Below, one piece after another: positions 8,071-16,438 of a stretch of DNA of 40,606 bases; the stretch's first letter is position 1; every line of letters starts with the position of its first letter. Source of the DNA: Planctomycetaceae bacterium (GTDB lineage: Bacteria; Planctomycetota; Planctomycetia; Pirellulales; Pirellulaceae); assembly GCA_007121535.1 (NCBI GenBank), contig SKKK01000525.1, positions 1 through 40,606 of the forward strand, in the 5' to 3' direction. Position numbers and translations under genes: made by a program. The notes beneath the pieces are model-generated. The model ran no database searches. It was given only the letters and a program-made list of their open reading frames with translations, and had not been told where the DNA came from.

Positions 8071-9426
8071 TCAACCGGCGTCGACCTCGGTCAACTCGCC
8101 GGTGCTATCGCCGAACTGGTCGATGTCCACGCCCATGCGATGGGCCATGGACACGTACAGATTGCACAACGGCGTGTTCCTGGGACTGGAAACGTGCCGC
8201 CCGGTGCGGATCGTGCCTCCCGCGCGTCCCGCGACGATGATCGGCAGATTGTTCGGATCGTGCCGATTCCCGTCCGACATGCCACAGCCGAACAGGATCA
8301 TCGAGTGATCCAACAACGAGCCGTCGCCTTCGGGGATCGATTTCATCTGCCGCAGCATCTCGGCAAACTGCTGGACGTGCCAGCGCACGATCCTCGTGTA
8401 TTGGGAGATCCGGTCGGGATTGTTTTCGTGATGGGACAGCTCGTGATGGCTGCCGGAAACGCCGTCGACGAAAGCGAAATTGCGGCCCGACACGTCGTTG
8501 GCGAACATCATCGTGCTGACTCGCGTCGCATCCGTGCGGAACGCCAACACGATCAACTCCAGCATCAGCCGGACGTGTTCTCGGAAATCGTCGGGCAAAC
8601 CGGGCGCCGGCGCTTCGGGCAGACCGCTGGCTTGCGGGTCCCACTGGTCGGGACCGCGATTCTGATGAAACTCGATTCGCCGTTCGACGGCTCGGACGGA
8701 ATCCAGATACTCGTCGAACTTGAACTGGTCGTCGCGCCCCAACTGTTTCCGCAGACGGTGAGCGTCTTCCAGGACGAAATCCAGGAGATGCTGGTGCTGG
8801 CCGCCGACCGCCGCCGAGCCGTCCCCGGCGCCGAACAATCGCTCGTACACCATGCGGGGATTGATCTCTTTGGCCACCGGCCGCGTGGGACTCTGCCACG
8901 AGATGTGCGAACCGTACAGCCGCGTGTAGCCGACGTTGCTGTCCACCCCCGAGATAACCGGCTCGGTGCCCAATTCCAGCGAGGGCAGCGGCGTCTGGTG
9001 GCCCACGTGTTGTGCCACCAATTGATCCAGCGAGATGCCGCCGCTGCTGATGTTCCTGCCCGTGGTTTTTTTGACGGGCATGCCGGTCAGAAAGTTGGCC
9101 GTCTTGGCATAGTGCCCGTCGCCCTGACGGCTGTGAGCCTTGTCAAGCCCCGAGAGGATCAGCAGATCGTCGCGCAGATCCGCCAAAGGCTCCAACGCAA
9201 AGGGCATGTCGAATTCACGACCCGTCTGTTGCGGGATCCAGTCCTTTTCCCACACGCCGTTGGGGAAGAACAGGCAAGCCAGCCGACAAGGCGGCTGAGG
9301 CTCGGGGCCGGTCGAAGCTCGTAGACCGCCCGCCATCGAATCCAACCAGGGCAACCCGAGCGTCACGCCCGTCCCCCGCAAAAAAGTACGTCGCGAAATC
9401 GAAGACGGCTGTCGATTATGGGCCAT
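8071..9426 (-). CDS. DUF1552 domain protein, Tat-exported
   Basis: A 451-residue DUF1552 protein. It begins with a twin-arginine signal, SRRTFLRGTGVTLGLPWLDS, so it is exported folded to the periplasm. The body has the family pattern: RLACLFFPNGVWEKDW, then LLILSGLDKAHSRQGDGHYA, and near the end GCGMSDGNRHDPNNLPIIVA. Biochemical function is unknown. In planctomycetes DUF1552 genes regularly pair with DUF1592-type cytochromes, and this one follows such a gene on the same strand. ATG 9426 is preferred because GAGGAGAGTGGAG lies just upstream. ATG 9453 overlaps the previous stop as ATGA, giving nine extra residues, and cannot be ruled out. Confidence 0.9.
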   Translation of the reverse strand: MAHNRQPSSISRRTFLRGTGVTLGLPWLDSMAGGLRASTGPEPQPPCRLACLFFPNGVWEKDWIPQQTGREFDMPFALEPLADLRDDLLILSGLDKAHSRQGDGHYAKTANFLTGMPVKKTTGRNISSGGISLDQLVAQHVGHQTPLPSLELGTEPVISGVDSNVGYTRLYGSHISWQSPTRPVAKEINPRMVYERLFGAGDGSAAVGGQHQHLLDFVLEDAHRLRKQLGRDDQFKFDEYLDSVRAVERRIEFHQNRGPDQWDPQASGLPEAPAPGLPDDFREHVRLMLELIVLAFRTDATRVSTMMFANDVSGRNFAFVDGVSGSHHELSHHENNPDRISQYTRIVRWHVQQFAEMLRQMKSIPEGDGSLLDHSMILFGCGMSDGNRHDPNNLPIIVAGRAGGTIRTGRHVSSPRNTPLCNLYVSMAHRMGVDIDQFGDSTGELTEVDAG

Positions 9427-9449
9427 ATTGATTCTCCACTCTCCTCGGT

Positions 9450-11450
9450 TCATTTTTTAATGAATCGATGCTGAAACGGATAACTGACGACGATTTCCTC
9501 GATCAGTAGGCTGGCGCGATAGTCCTGGCGCCGCAGCGCCTTGAGCGTATCGTCGATGACACACTGATCGAAACGATTCAAGGGTCGCCCGAGCGCATAC
9601 CCCAACATTTTGCGGATCAAATGCTGCACGAACTGATCTCGCCGCGACAGCAAGATCTGCTTGAGTTCTTCCGGGCCATCGAAAACCTCACCCGAAGGCA
9701 AACGCCCGGACGCATCGATGGCCACGCCGCCATCGTCGGTTCGCCAACGTCCGATGGCGTCGAAATTCTCCAAGCCGAATCCCAGGGGATCGATCCGATC
9801 GTGACACGTTGCACAATCGGCTCGCTGGCGGTGCTGTTCCAATCGCTCGCGCAAGGATCGAGCGACCAGCGCCTGCCCTTCTTCTTCCAATTCGGGAACG
9901 TCCGCCGGTGGCGGAGGCACTCGCTCGCCCAGAATCCGCTCGAGCAACCAGCCGCCTCGCAGCACCGGGCTGGTGCGATGCGGGAACGACGTGTTGGTCA
10001 GCACGGCCGCCATGGTGGTCAACCCGCCTCGAGGCGACCCGTCCAAAGACACTCGGCGAAACCTGTCATCGAACTCGCCTGCCAACCCGTAGTGCTCGGC
10101 CAGCCGAGCGTTGACGAAGGTCTCGTCCGAATCCAATAGGCTCAGCAGGCTCGCATCGTCCCGGAACACCGACACGACGAACTCGATCACCTCGTCTTGC
10201 ATCGCTTCGGCCAAGTCGGCATCGAATTCGGGAAACCGTTCCGCGTCCGGTCGACGCCCGCTGCCCAACGACCCCAAGTCCAACCACTGGATCGCGAAAC
10301 GCTCGCCCAACGCTCGCGATCGGGGATCGGCCAGCATCCGACGCACCTCGCTTCTGGCGACGCCGGGTTCCAGCAACGATCCGTCCTCGGCTCGATCGCG
10401 CAGCGCCTGGTCTGGCAGCGAAGACCAGATCAGCAAGGCGATCCGCGTGGCCAGTTCATGCCCGGTCAACGCTCGCACACCCTCCTCGTCCGGTTCGACT
10501 TCGACCAGGAACAAGAAATGAGGCGAAACCAGAACTGCCGTCACCAAGCTGCGTAACGCCGCTAGATGATCGTCACCGCGCTGGCGAGCGTCATGATACC
10601 ATTGCATCCACCGTTCTCGTTCGTCCGTATCGATTTCGCGCCGGAACGCTCGCGATGCCAGGTCTAAAAAGATCGCCTCGGCCGCCGCCTGTTCCGACTC
10701 GCGATCCTCGCCCGGCGCCAGCAGACGTTGGCGAGCCAACATGAGGTCTCGCGATGTTGGTTCGGCATCTTTTGGCAGCAGCGATCCGGCGATCCGATCC
10801 GCCGCCGCCAGGTAACGCTCGATGTGGATCGCCGACAGGAAAAGCGAATCGCCCGTGGTATCGAAGCCTTCACCGCCCGCGCCGTCGCTGGGCAGCGTCG
10901 CAGCCAAGCCGAAGTCCACTCCGATCAGGTCTCGGATCGCGTGGTCATACTCGAAGCGGGTCAACCGGCGACTCATCACGTGCCCCCGGTACCAACGCAT
11001 CGATTCGTCGCTGGCCAATTGCCGACAATCCTCGTCGCGCGGTGCGTTATCCACCCACTTCAACATCGCCGCTCGCTCGTCGTCCGTCAGTGCTTCGCTG
11101 CCCGTTGGCGGCATCTCCCCATTGCGAACTCGGCGAGCGACCCGTTCCCAGACATCGATCGTTTCGATCAACCGCTCGGGCCGCATGAACTTGCTCAGAT
11201 CGAATTCCCCGGAGGCGTAATCCGCGCTGTGGCAATCCAGACACTTCTGCGTCAGCATCGGCTGGATCTCTTCCGAGAACCGCATCCGCCAAGCTTCCGC
11301 CTCCCCGGCCTGTCCCGAAGCCCCCGCCAGCACCCCGACCAACACGATCAGCCGCGGGAAACTCCTACAAACCCTCCGCACCAGAAGATCGGCACACCGC
11401 CTTACTCGCATCACGGGACATCCTGACATAAAATTGCTTTTAACCATCAT
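9450..11450 (-). CDS. DUF1587/1595/1592/1588/1585 c-type cytochrome (planctomycete type)
   Basis: A 666-residue exported multidomain protein. A basic N-terminus and hydrophobic segment (about 33-48) form a signal peptide. One heme c motif, CLDCH, is at residues 70-74 in a PSCyt1-like domain. Next come DUF1587 (RRLTRFEYDHAIRDLIGVD), DUF1595 (about 250-310), DUF1592 (VLVSPHFLFLVEVEPDEEG), DUF1588 (HRTSPVLRGGWLLERILGER) and C-terminal DUF1585 (LIRKMLGYALGRPLNRFDQC). The activity of these proteins is not established; they are often linked to polysaccharide breakdown. It is the first gene of a two-gene operon with DUF1552. A near-perfect palindrome lies 17 bp before its start. Confidence 0.92.
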   Translation of the reverse strand: MMVKSNFMSGCPVMRVRRCADLLVRRVCRSFPRLIVLVGVLAGASGQAGEAEAWRMRFSEEIQPMLTQKCLDCHSADYASGEFDLSKFMRPERLIETIDVWERVARRVRNGEMPPTGSEALTDDERAAMLKWVDNAPRDEDCRQLASDESMRWYRGHVMSRRLTRFEYDHAIRDLIGVDFGLAATLPSDGAGGEGFDTTGDSLFLSAIHIERYLAAADRIAGSLLPKDAEPTSRDLMLARQRLLAPGEDRESEQAAAEAIFLDLASRAFRREIDTDERERWMQWYHDARQRGDDHLAALRSLVTAVLVSPHFLFLVEVEPDEEGVRALTGHELATRIALLIWSSLPDQALRDRAEDGSLLEPGVARSEVRRMLADPRSRALGERFAIQWLDLGSLGSGRRPDAERFPEFDADLAEAMQDEVIEFVVSVFRDDASLLSLLDSDETFVNARLAEHYGLAGEFDDRFRRVSLDGSPRGGLTTMAAVLTNTSFPHRTSPVLRGGWLLERILGERVPPPPADVPELEEEGQALVARSLRERLEQHRQRADCATCHDRIDPLGFGLENFDAIGRWRTDDGGVAIDASGRLPSGEVFDGPEELKQILLSRRDQFVQHLIRKMLGYALGRPLNRFDQCVIDDTLKALRRQDYRASLLIEEIVVSYPFQHRFIKK

Positions 11451-11466
11451 TGTTTGGTGTCACTTT

Positions 11467-11484
11467 CACCACAAAATTGTGGTG
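11467..11484. promoter_or_regulatory. Inverted repeat upstream of the cytochrome operon
   Basis: CACCACAA (11467-11474) and TTGTGGTG (11477-11484) form perfect 8-bp arms around a 2-nt centre. The site lies 17-34 bp before ATG 11450 (minus strand). It could be an operator or a leader hairpin over the ribosome-binding region; the sequence does not decide. The rest of 11485-11938 shows no gene I can support. Confidence 0.4.
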
Positions 11485-11938
11485 GCTTTTGTCTCATCTT
11501 TCAAGACCAAAGACTGAATTTTTCTCCGAATTTCCGGCCAACGCGGCCGGAATCATCTACTAACAGACGAATCCCCGTACCACAAATCCGCTGTCTCTTT
11601 TCATCCGCTGTCGCCATCCGCTCGGGCGGACTGTCGGCGGGTCCGTGTGCGAGATGCCGATCATCGCACAATCGCTGATCGCAAGTACTCCCCGCTCTTC
11701 ATCTTCCCGTCCACCATTTTCCTGCCGGCCCGCCTGCGGCCCACGCTTCCGAGATTCACCGTCATCGAGCCGCGAACCGGCGGAGCGAATTCTCGTTGCC
11801 CGCCCAATGCCGCCTGCGTGATGGGCTGTTGGACTCAGGGAACTCCAGCAAAAACGGCTCTATGGACGACTTGCGGGCGACATGCGATGATACAGGTGAT
11901 CGAGTCACCCGGTTGAGAATGCTACGGAAATTTCAATC

Positions 11939-12097
11939 ATGCTAACGGCCATACACGCCATCTACGAGAACGGCGTCTTCCGCCCCATGCAGCCTGTTGA
12001 TCTTCCAGAGCGGTGTGAGGTGGAAGTCGACATCCGCACGGTGAACCGCAACTCGCTGCATGCGCATTCGTCGAAGCAATCAAACCATCAAGGCTGA
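11939..12097 (+). CDS. AF2212-like (DUF104) antitoxin, orphan and probably truncated
   Basis: A 52-residue product starting MLTAIHAIYENGVFRPMQPV and continuing DLPERCEVEVDI. The pattern I-x-AIYENGVFRP-x-x-PVDLPE is the DNA-binding core of the AF2212-like antitoxin family, which usually neutralises a VapC/PIN toxin encoded just downstream. After residue 32 the sequence turns into a serine- and histidine-rich tail unlike the family, as if a frameshift or deletion had replaced the end. No PIN toxin follows: the next gene is on the opposite strand with its end at 12130. I infer a decayed toxin-antitoxin remnant. Confidence 0.65.
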   Translation: MLTAIHAIYENGVFRPMQPVDLPERCEVEVDIRTVNRNSLHAHSSKQSNHQG

Positions 12098-12129
12098 CGC
12101 GTTCATGCCCCATCCTCATCGACAGCTTT

Positions 12130-15100
12130 CTAGCGCTGCAACGCGGCTTCCTGCCGATCGACGAACCGCTGCTCGCGTTCGCCGAACAGGAAGGCGAACA
12201 GATCGGCGATCTCTTGCAACGTCAATTGGTCCAACGTTCCTTCGGGCATGATCGAGACTCTTTCGGGCAGGATCTGGACGATATCCGAGTGGGACAGGGA
12301 GATCGCTCGGTTGTCGAGTTGCTTCAGCATCAGGCTGTCCGCATCGTCCGGCAACACCAAGCGTCCCGACAGCGAACGGCCTTGTCGGGTAATCACCGTG
12401 TGCCTGGCATAATCCGCTGCGATTTCAGCCGAGGGGAACAGGATGGCCTGCAAGACTTCCTTCCTCATCGCCCGGCGGCCGAGCGTGGTCAGGTCCGGCC
12501 CCAGATCGCCTCCCACATTTCCGACGCGATGGCATTGGGCGCAATTCGCGCGGTGGAACACTTCCTGGCCTTGTTTCGCCGACCCCCCTCGACCCTCTCC
12601 CAAGGTCAGAAACCGAGCCAACTCGCGATGGTCCCAGACGCCATGCAAGCGGTAATCCGGCAATTCGGCTTCCGGAGCTTCGGGCCATTGTTCGGCGTAC
12701 CAAGTTTGCCATGCCGCCAACTGGTCGGCCACGTCGGCCGCATCGTCATCGACCTCCATCTGCTGGCCCGTCCAGAATTCCAGCAAGGCAACGGCGGCTT
12801 CAGCGCCCGGGTCACCCAGCGACATTCCATGAAGGATAACGTGCCGATAAGCATTGGGTGCTTCCGGCGCCAATGCGATCGACCGCAGTTGAACCAGAGC
12901 GTCCTCCGCAGCTTCCCCTTCCAGCACCGACAAGCTGCGGATCAGGTAAGGCCAGTTTTCTTCGCTGGGATGCTGTGCCAGTCCCATGGCGACGGCCAAT
13001 CGTCGTTCGGGATCCTGCTGCCACAACTCTCGCAGATAGTGCATCGATGCCCGGTCTCCGCTACGAGCCAACACTGCAACGATGCCGACCTTCAATCGAA
13101 AGATCTCCGGATCCAGCAGATGGATGATCTTGCGGTCCAACTGCTTCAGTGCTTCGAGCATCTCCGCGTCCAGTTGCTCCGGCAATTGGTGCAGCAAAGC
13201 AAAGGCGGCCTCGGGCCAGCGATCGCCATGGGTAAGTGCCCGACGAAGGTCTTCGACCGACATCGACTGGACGAATTCGTCCGTCGCCTGACGGGCATAG
13301 GCGGAAAACGCTGCGCCGCCGGGCCAGTCGCGAATCTGTTGGAAAAAGTCGAGCAACCGCATTTGTTGTTCGGGATTCCAATCCCCGACCAGCAGGCCCA
13401 CGTGAAATGCCAGATCCAGTTTGTCGGTTCCGGGGACGTGTTCGTCATCGATCCACTCCATCGCCCGTTCCTGCATGTCGGGAATCTGCAAATAGGCCAC
13501 CAGACGAACCAATTCGCGGTTCATGGACGTATCGGTCGCCGGGAACTCGGCTGCCAACTGAGCGCGCAATGGCTGCAATTCGGTCAGAGGAATCCGGCCT
13601 TTGACAAGCGCCACCTGCACGACTCGCAGCAGCCCCAGGAAATCCTGGTCGGTCATGAACGTTGCCATCGTGGCGCCGGCCTTGTCCAGGACGACTCGGG
13701 CGTGCTCGGGTGTCGGGTCGGCAGTCATCAGCGCCAAACTGCTCTGAATCAGCAAGCGATGATCGTCGCTGGCCAACAAACGGTCTCGCCACGAATCGGG
13801 CGGAAGGCTCCCCAGCAAGCGCCGCGCGGCAAGCGTCTCGACCGCGTCGTCCGATTGCAGCAAGGGAATCAAGGCGTCCACCGGCGGTCGGTAGCCGACT
13901 TGCAACAAGGCTTCACAGGCCTGCCGACGAACTCGAGCATCTTCATCCGCCAGCAAGTGAACCAGCATGGTATGGCTCTTTTCGTCGGCATGTAGGCCCA
14001 TCCATTGAGCCGCCTTGCTGCGAACGCGCGGGTCTGCGTCCTGCGCCATGCGGATCAACAACGTTGCCGGCGGCGTCGGACCGTACAATTGCAGTAGATC
14101 CAATGCCCGCACGCGATATTGCCAAGGATTGGCTGCACTGGCTGCGACGGCCGGCAGCAGTTGATCCCAATCGTCGCCCAGTTCATTTTTCAAAGTGGCA
14201 ACGCGCTGGCGTGCCCAGGCTGAATTCATCTGCGGGTACCGGATCACCGCATCCAGTCCTTGTCCCCAGTCGGTCGATCCCGGGGTGGGCGGTCCTTCCC
14301 ATGTGACCCGATACAAACCGCCTGAGTCGTCTCCGTTGCCCGTGACGAAATACAAGTGGCCATCGGGGCCGACGTCCAGACCACGAATGCGTTTGACATC
14401 GTGCTCGAGGAAAACGGCGCGCCCCACCGAGTAACTCGCTCCGGCAGCCTCGAACGTGAAGACGGTGATCTGGCCGTTCAACCGATCGGCGACGAACAGG
14501 GCGTCATGGTAGGGCGTGGGGAATTCGTAGTGATGGTAGAACACCATGCTGCTCGGAGTCTCGCGACCGGTCTCGATCACGGCCGCAATCCGGTCGGGAT
14601 AATAGTCCGGCCATCGGGCACAGACGGGGCGCCAACCGAATTCAGCGCCCGCCGTCACATGATAAAGCGACGCGGGCTGGTACCACGGAGCCCCCAGATC
14701 GGCCTGATGATCGCCGTCAAAGGTGAACAACTGGCCTTCGCGGTCGAATGCCAAAGCCTGAGCGTTTCTGAGCCCCCCCGCCAGGATTTCGATACGCTTC
14801 GCATCGATATCCATCCGCAACACGGCGCCAGCGAACGTTTGCGCCGGTTCATGATCTTGACCCGGGACGTCGAATCGCGGCTCGAGCAGATGGTCCTCGC
14901 ACGAGTTGCGATAAGGACCGTCAGGAACGACTTGGGATGGCAGTTCGGTACGGTATCCGACCACAACGTACAACAAACCATCAGTCCCCAACGTCAAACT
15001 GTTCGGTCCGGCATCGCTTGATTCGGCCGGCAGTTCCAGCAGCAATTTCACTTGGTCCGCCTGCCCATCACGGCTCTCGTCCCTCAGCCGATACAGTCCT

Positions 15101-16098
15101 CGACCATCCGGACCGTCGCCCGTCACGAAGACATAGCCGTTCAAGCATAACAGTCCGTGACAATCCTGGACCTGATCGCTGTACGGCCGCACGCTGTTGG
15201 GTCGGCCATCGCCGTTACTGTCATGGATCAACAGCAATCCGCCACCTTCACGGGCCGCGATGACATGCCCGAATTCATTGAAGGTCATCGCGATCAGCGA
15301 GCCCGTTGCCTGGTGGTCCAACAGCCGCTCGACGGCGAAATCGATCGGGACGCGGAACAGGTCTGCCGATGGGGGTTCCGTGGCCTGGTCCGAAACATGG
15401 CTTCCTCCCGCTGGCAGCCTTGCCTCGACAACCTCGGCTGGCGTTGCCGCTTGATTGTCACCATCGACTTCCCTTCTTGAAGCGGTTGAACGCTGAGAGT
15501 CCAGAACGGTACGGCGAGCTGCCGATGGGATCGAATCCCCTTCATGATCTGCCAGAATCTGCTCGTCTTTCGCCGACTCGAACCTCCAAGCTCCCAGTTG
15601 TTCGGCGGCTTCCCAGCGGCCATCGTTGTACAACGGAGTGTACCAGAACGGCAGCGGTCGGGCGTTGGTAACCCATGTGTTGTCCGAGAGAAACACGTGC
15701 TTGTGACCGGCGGCATCGACGATCTCGATTCTGGCGGCCAAAGCCATCGCGACGTCTTGCGTCTGGTCCACCCGGATCGCCACCAGATTGCGGCCTCGAT
15801 TCAAGAACGTCGACACCTCGTGACGTTCCCACGGATCGGTCGATGTACCGGAGGCAATTCGACGCCCATTGACGTACAGTTCATAGCGCCCCGGTGTTGC
15901 CACGACGACATGGCCTTGGCGAACTGAAGAGACTTGAAATGCCTTGCGAAAATGACAGGATTTCGAAGGCCCAAGCAAACCGGTTGGATTCGGAGTCCAA
16001 ATCCACTGCGCCTCCGGTTCGGTCGACCAGGCGGTACCGAGGAATAGCCCCAGCGTCAAGACCATCGACAAAAGACTCGCAGACCCCGGCAAGCGCAT
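12130..16098 (-). CDS. PVC-type heme-binding protein with dehydrogenase propeller and HEAT repeats
   Basis: A 1322-residue exported protein with the architecture of planctomycete 'putative membrane-bound dehydrogenase' proteins. A signal peptide, MRLPGSASLLSMVLTLGLFL, opens it. A beta-sandwich module follows (WIWTPNPTG ... PGRYELYVNGRRIASG). Residues about 250-600 form a sorbosone-dehydrogenase-like propeller (TFNEFGHVIAAREGGGLLLI; GLLYVVVGYRTELP; FGWRPVCARWPDYYPDRIAA). HEAT-like helical repeats cover about 610-1100. The C-terminal cytochrome c domain (TIGR02603-like) has CAQCH at 1186-1190. ATG 16098 is chosen because it begins the signal peptide; the longer frame to 16248 has none. The substrate is unknown. 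It is divergent from the HzsA-related gene. Confidence 0.88.
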   Translation of the reverse strand: MRLPGSASLLSMVLTLGLFLGTAWSTEPEAQWIWTPNPTGLLGPSKSCHFRKAFQVSSVRQGHVVVATPGRYELYVNGRRIASGTSTDPWERHEVSTFLNRGRNLVAIRVDQTQDVAMALAARIEIVDAAGHKHVFLSDNTWVTNARPLPFWYTPLYNDGRWEAAEQLGAWRFESAKDEQILADHEGDSIPSAARRTVLDSQRSTASRREVDGDNQAATPAEVVEARLPAGGSHVSDQATEPPSADLFRVPIDFAVERLLDHQATGSLIAMTFNEFGHVIAAREGGGLLLIHDSNGDGRPNSVRPYSDQVQDCHGLLCLNGYVFVTGDGPDGRGLYRLRDESRDGQADQVKLLLELPAESSDAGPNSLTLGTDGLLYVVVGYRTELPSQVVPDGPYRNSCEDHLLEPRFDVPGQDHEPAQTFAGAVLRMDIDAKRIEILAGGLRNAQALAFDREGQLFTFDGDHQADLGAPWYQPASLYHVTAGAEFGWRPVCARWPDYYPDRIAAVIETGRETPSSMVFYHHYEFPTPYHDALFVADRLNGQITVFTFEAAGASYSVGRAVFLEHDVKRIRGLDVGPDGHLYFVTGNGDDSGGLYRVTWEGPPTPGSTDWGQGLDAVIRYPQMNSAWARQRVATLKNELGDDWDQLLPAVAASAANPWQYRVRALDLLQLYGPTPPATLLIRMAQDADPRVRSKAAQWMGLHADEKSHTMLVHLLADEDARVRRQACEALLQVGYRPPVDALIPLLQSDDAVETLAARRLLGSLPPDSWRDRLLASDDHRLLIQSSLALMTADPTPEHARVVLDKAGATMATFMTDQDFLGLLRVVQVALVKGRIPLTELQPLRAQLAAEFPATDTSMNRELVRLVAYLQIPDMQERAMEWIDDEHVPGTDKLDLAFHVGLLVGDWNPEQQMRLLDFFQQIRDWPGGAAFSAYARQATDEFVQSMSVEDLRRALTHGDRWPEAAFALLHQLPEQLDAEMLEALKQLDRKIIHLLDPEIFRLKVGIVAVLARSGDRASMHYLRELWQQDPERRLAVAMGLAQHPSEENWPYLIRSLSVLEGEAAEDALVQLRSIALAPEAPNAYRHVILHGMSLGDPGAEAAVALLEFWTGQQMEVDDDAADVADQLAAWQTWYAEQWPEAPEAELPDYRLHGVWDHRELARFLTLGEGRGGSAKQGQEVFHRANCAQCHRVGNVGGDLGPDLTTLGRRAMRKEVLQAILFPSAEIAADYARHTVITRQGRSLSGRLVLPDDADSLMLKQLDNRAISLSHSDIVQILPERVSIMPEGTLDQLTLQEIADLFAFLFGEREQRFVDRQEAALQR

Positions 16099-16346
16099 GG
16101 CAGGCCCTTTTCGGCGAAGTGACGATTCGGAGTTCTCCGGCCCACTAGACCGGTCGTCCGAACCCCGTTGAATGAAACAGGCATCTCGCGCAACGACGGG
16201 TACTTTGCGAATTTTCGGAGAATGCAAGAAGACCCAGCCTTTACGCACGGGCGAAAGTTATCATCCAGGCAAGTCTTCTGGCAACATGAATTTTCGGAGA
16301 TTTCGCCCCGTTTTGGTCGATTGGCAGTGCTAGCATCGTATCCCGG

Positions 16347-16376
16347 ATGACAAATCTCGTGAAAACCGGATATAAT
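16347..16376 (+). promoter_or_regulatory. Sigma70-type promoter for the HzsA-related gene
   Basis: ATGACA (16347-16352, five of six to TTGACA) and a perfect TATAAT (16371-16376) are separated by 18 bp. Transcription would start near 16383, giving a leader of about 55 nt before ATG 16439. The site lies in the 340-bp divergent gap between the two heme-protein genes. No other gene is visible in that gap. Confidence 0.65.
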
Positions 16377-16438
16377 GCTGTGGTTACTCGGGAAACACGG
16401 TTGCCAAACTCTACAGAATTTTCACAAGGTTCGACCCC

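Noticed and set aside
11647-11916. An 89-codon plus-strand frame
   Set aside because: It has no ribosome-binding site and no protein-like motif; it lies in a gene-free gap.
12214-13995. A 593-codon plus-strand frame
   Set aside because: It is antisense to the HEAT and cytochrome part of the PVC heme protein, which is clearly coding.
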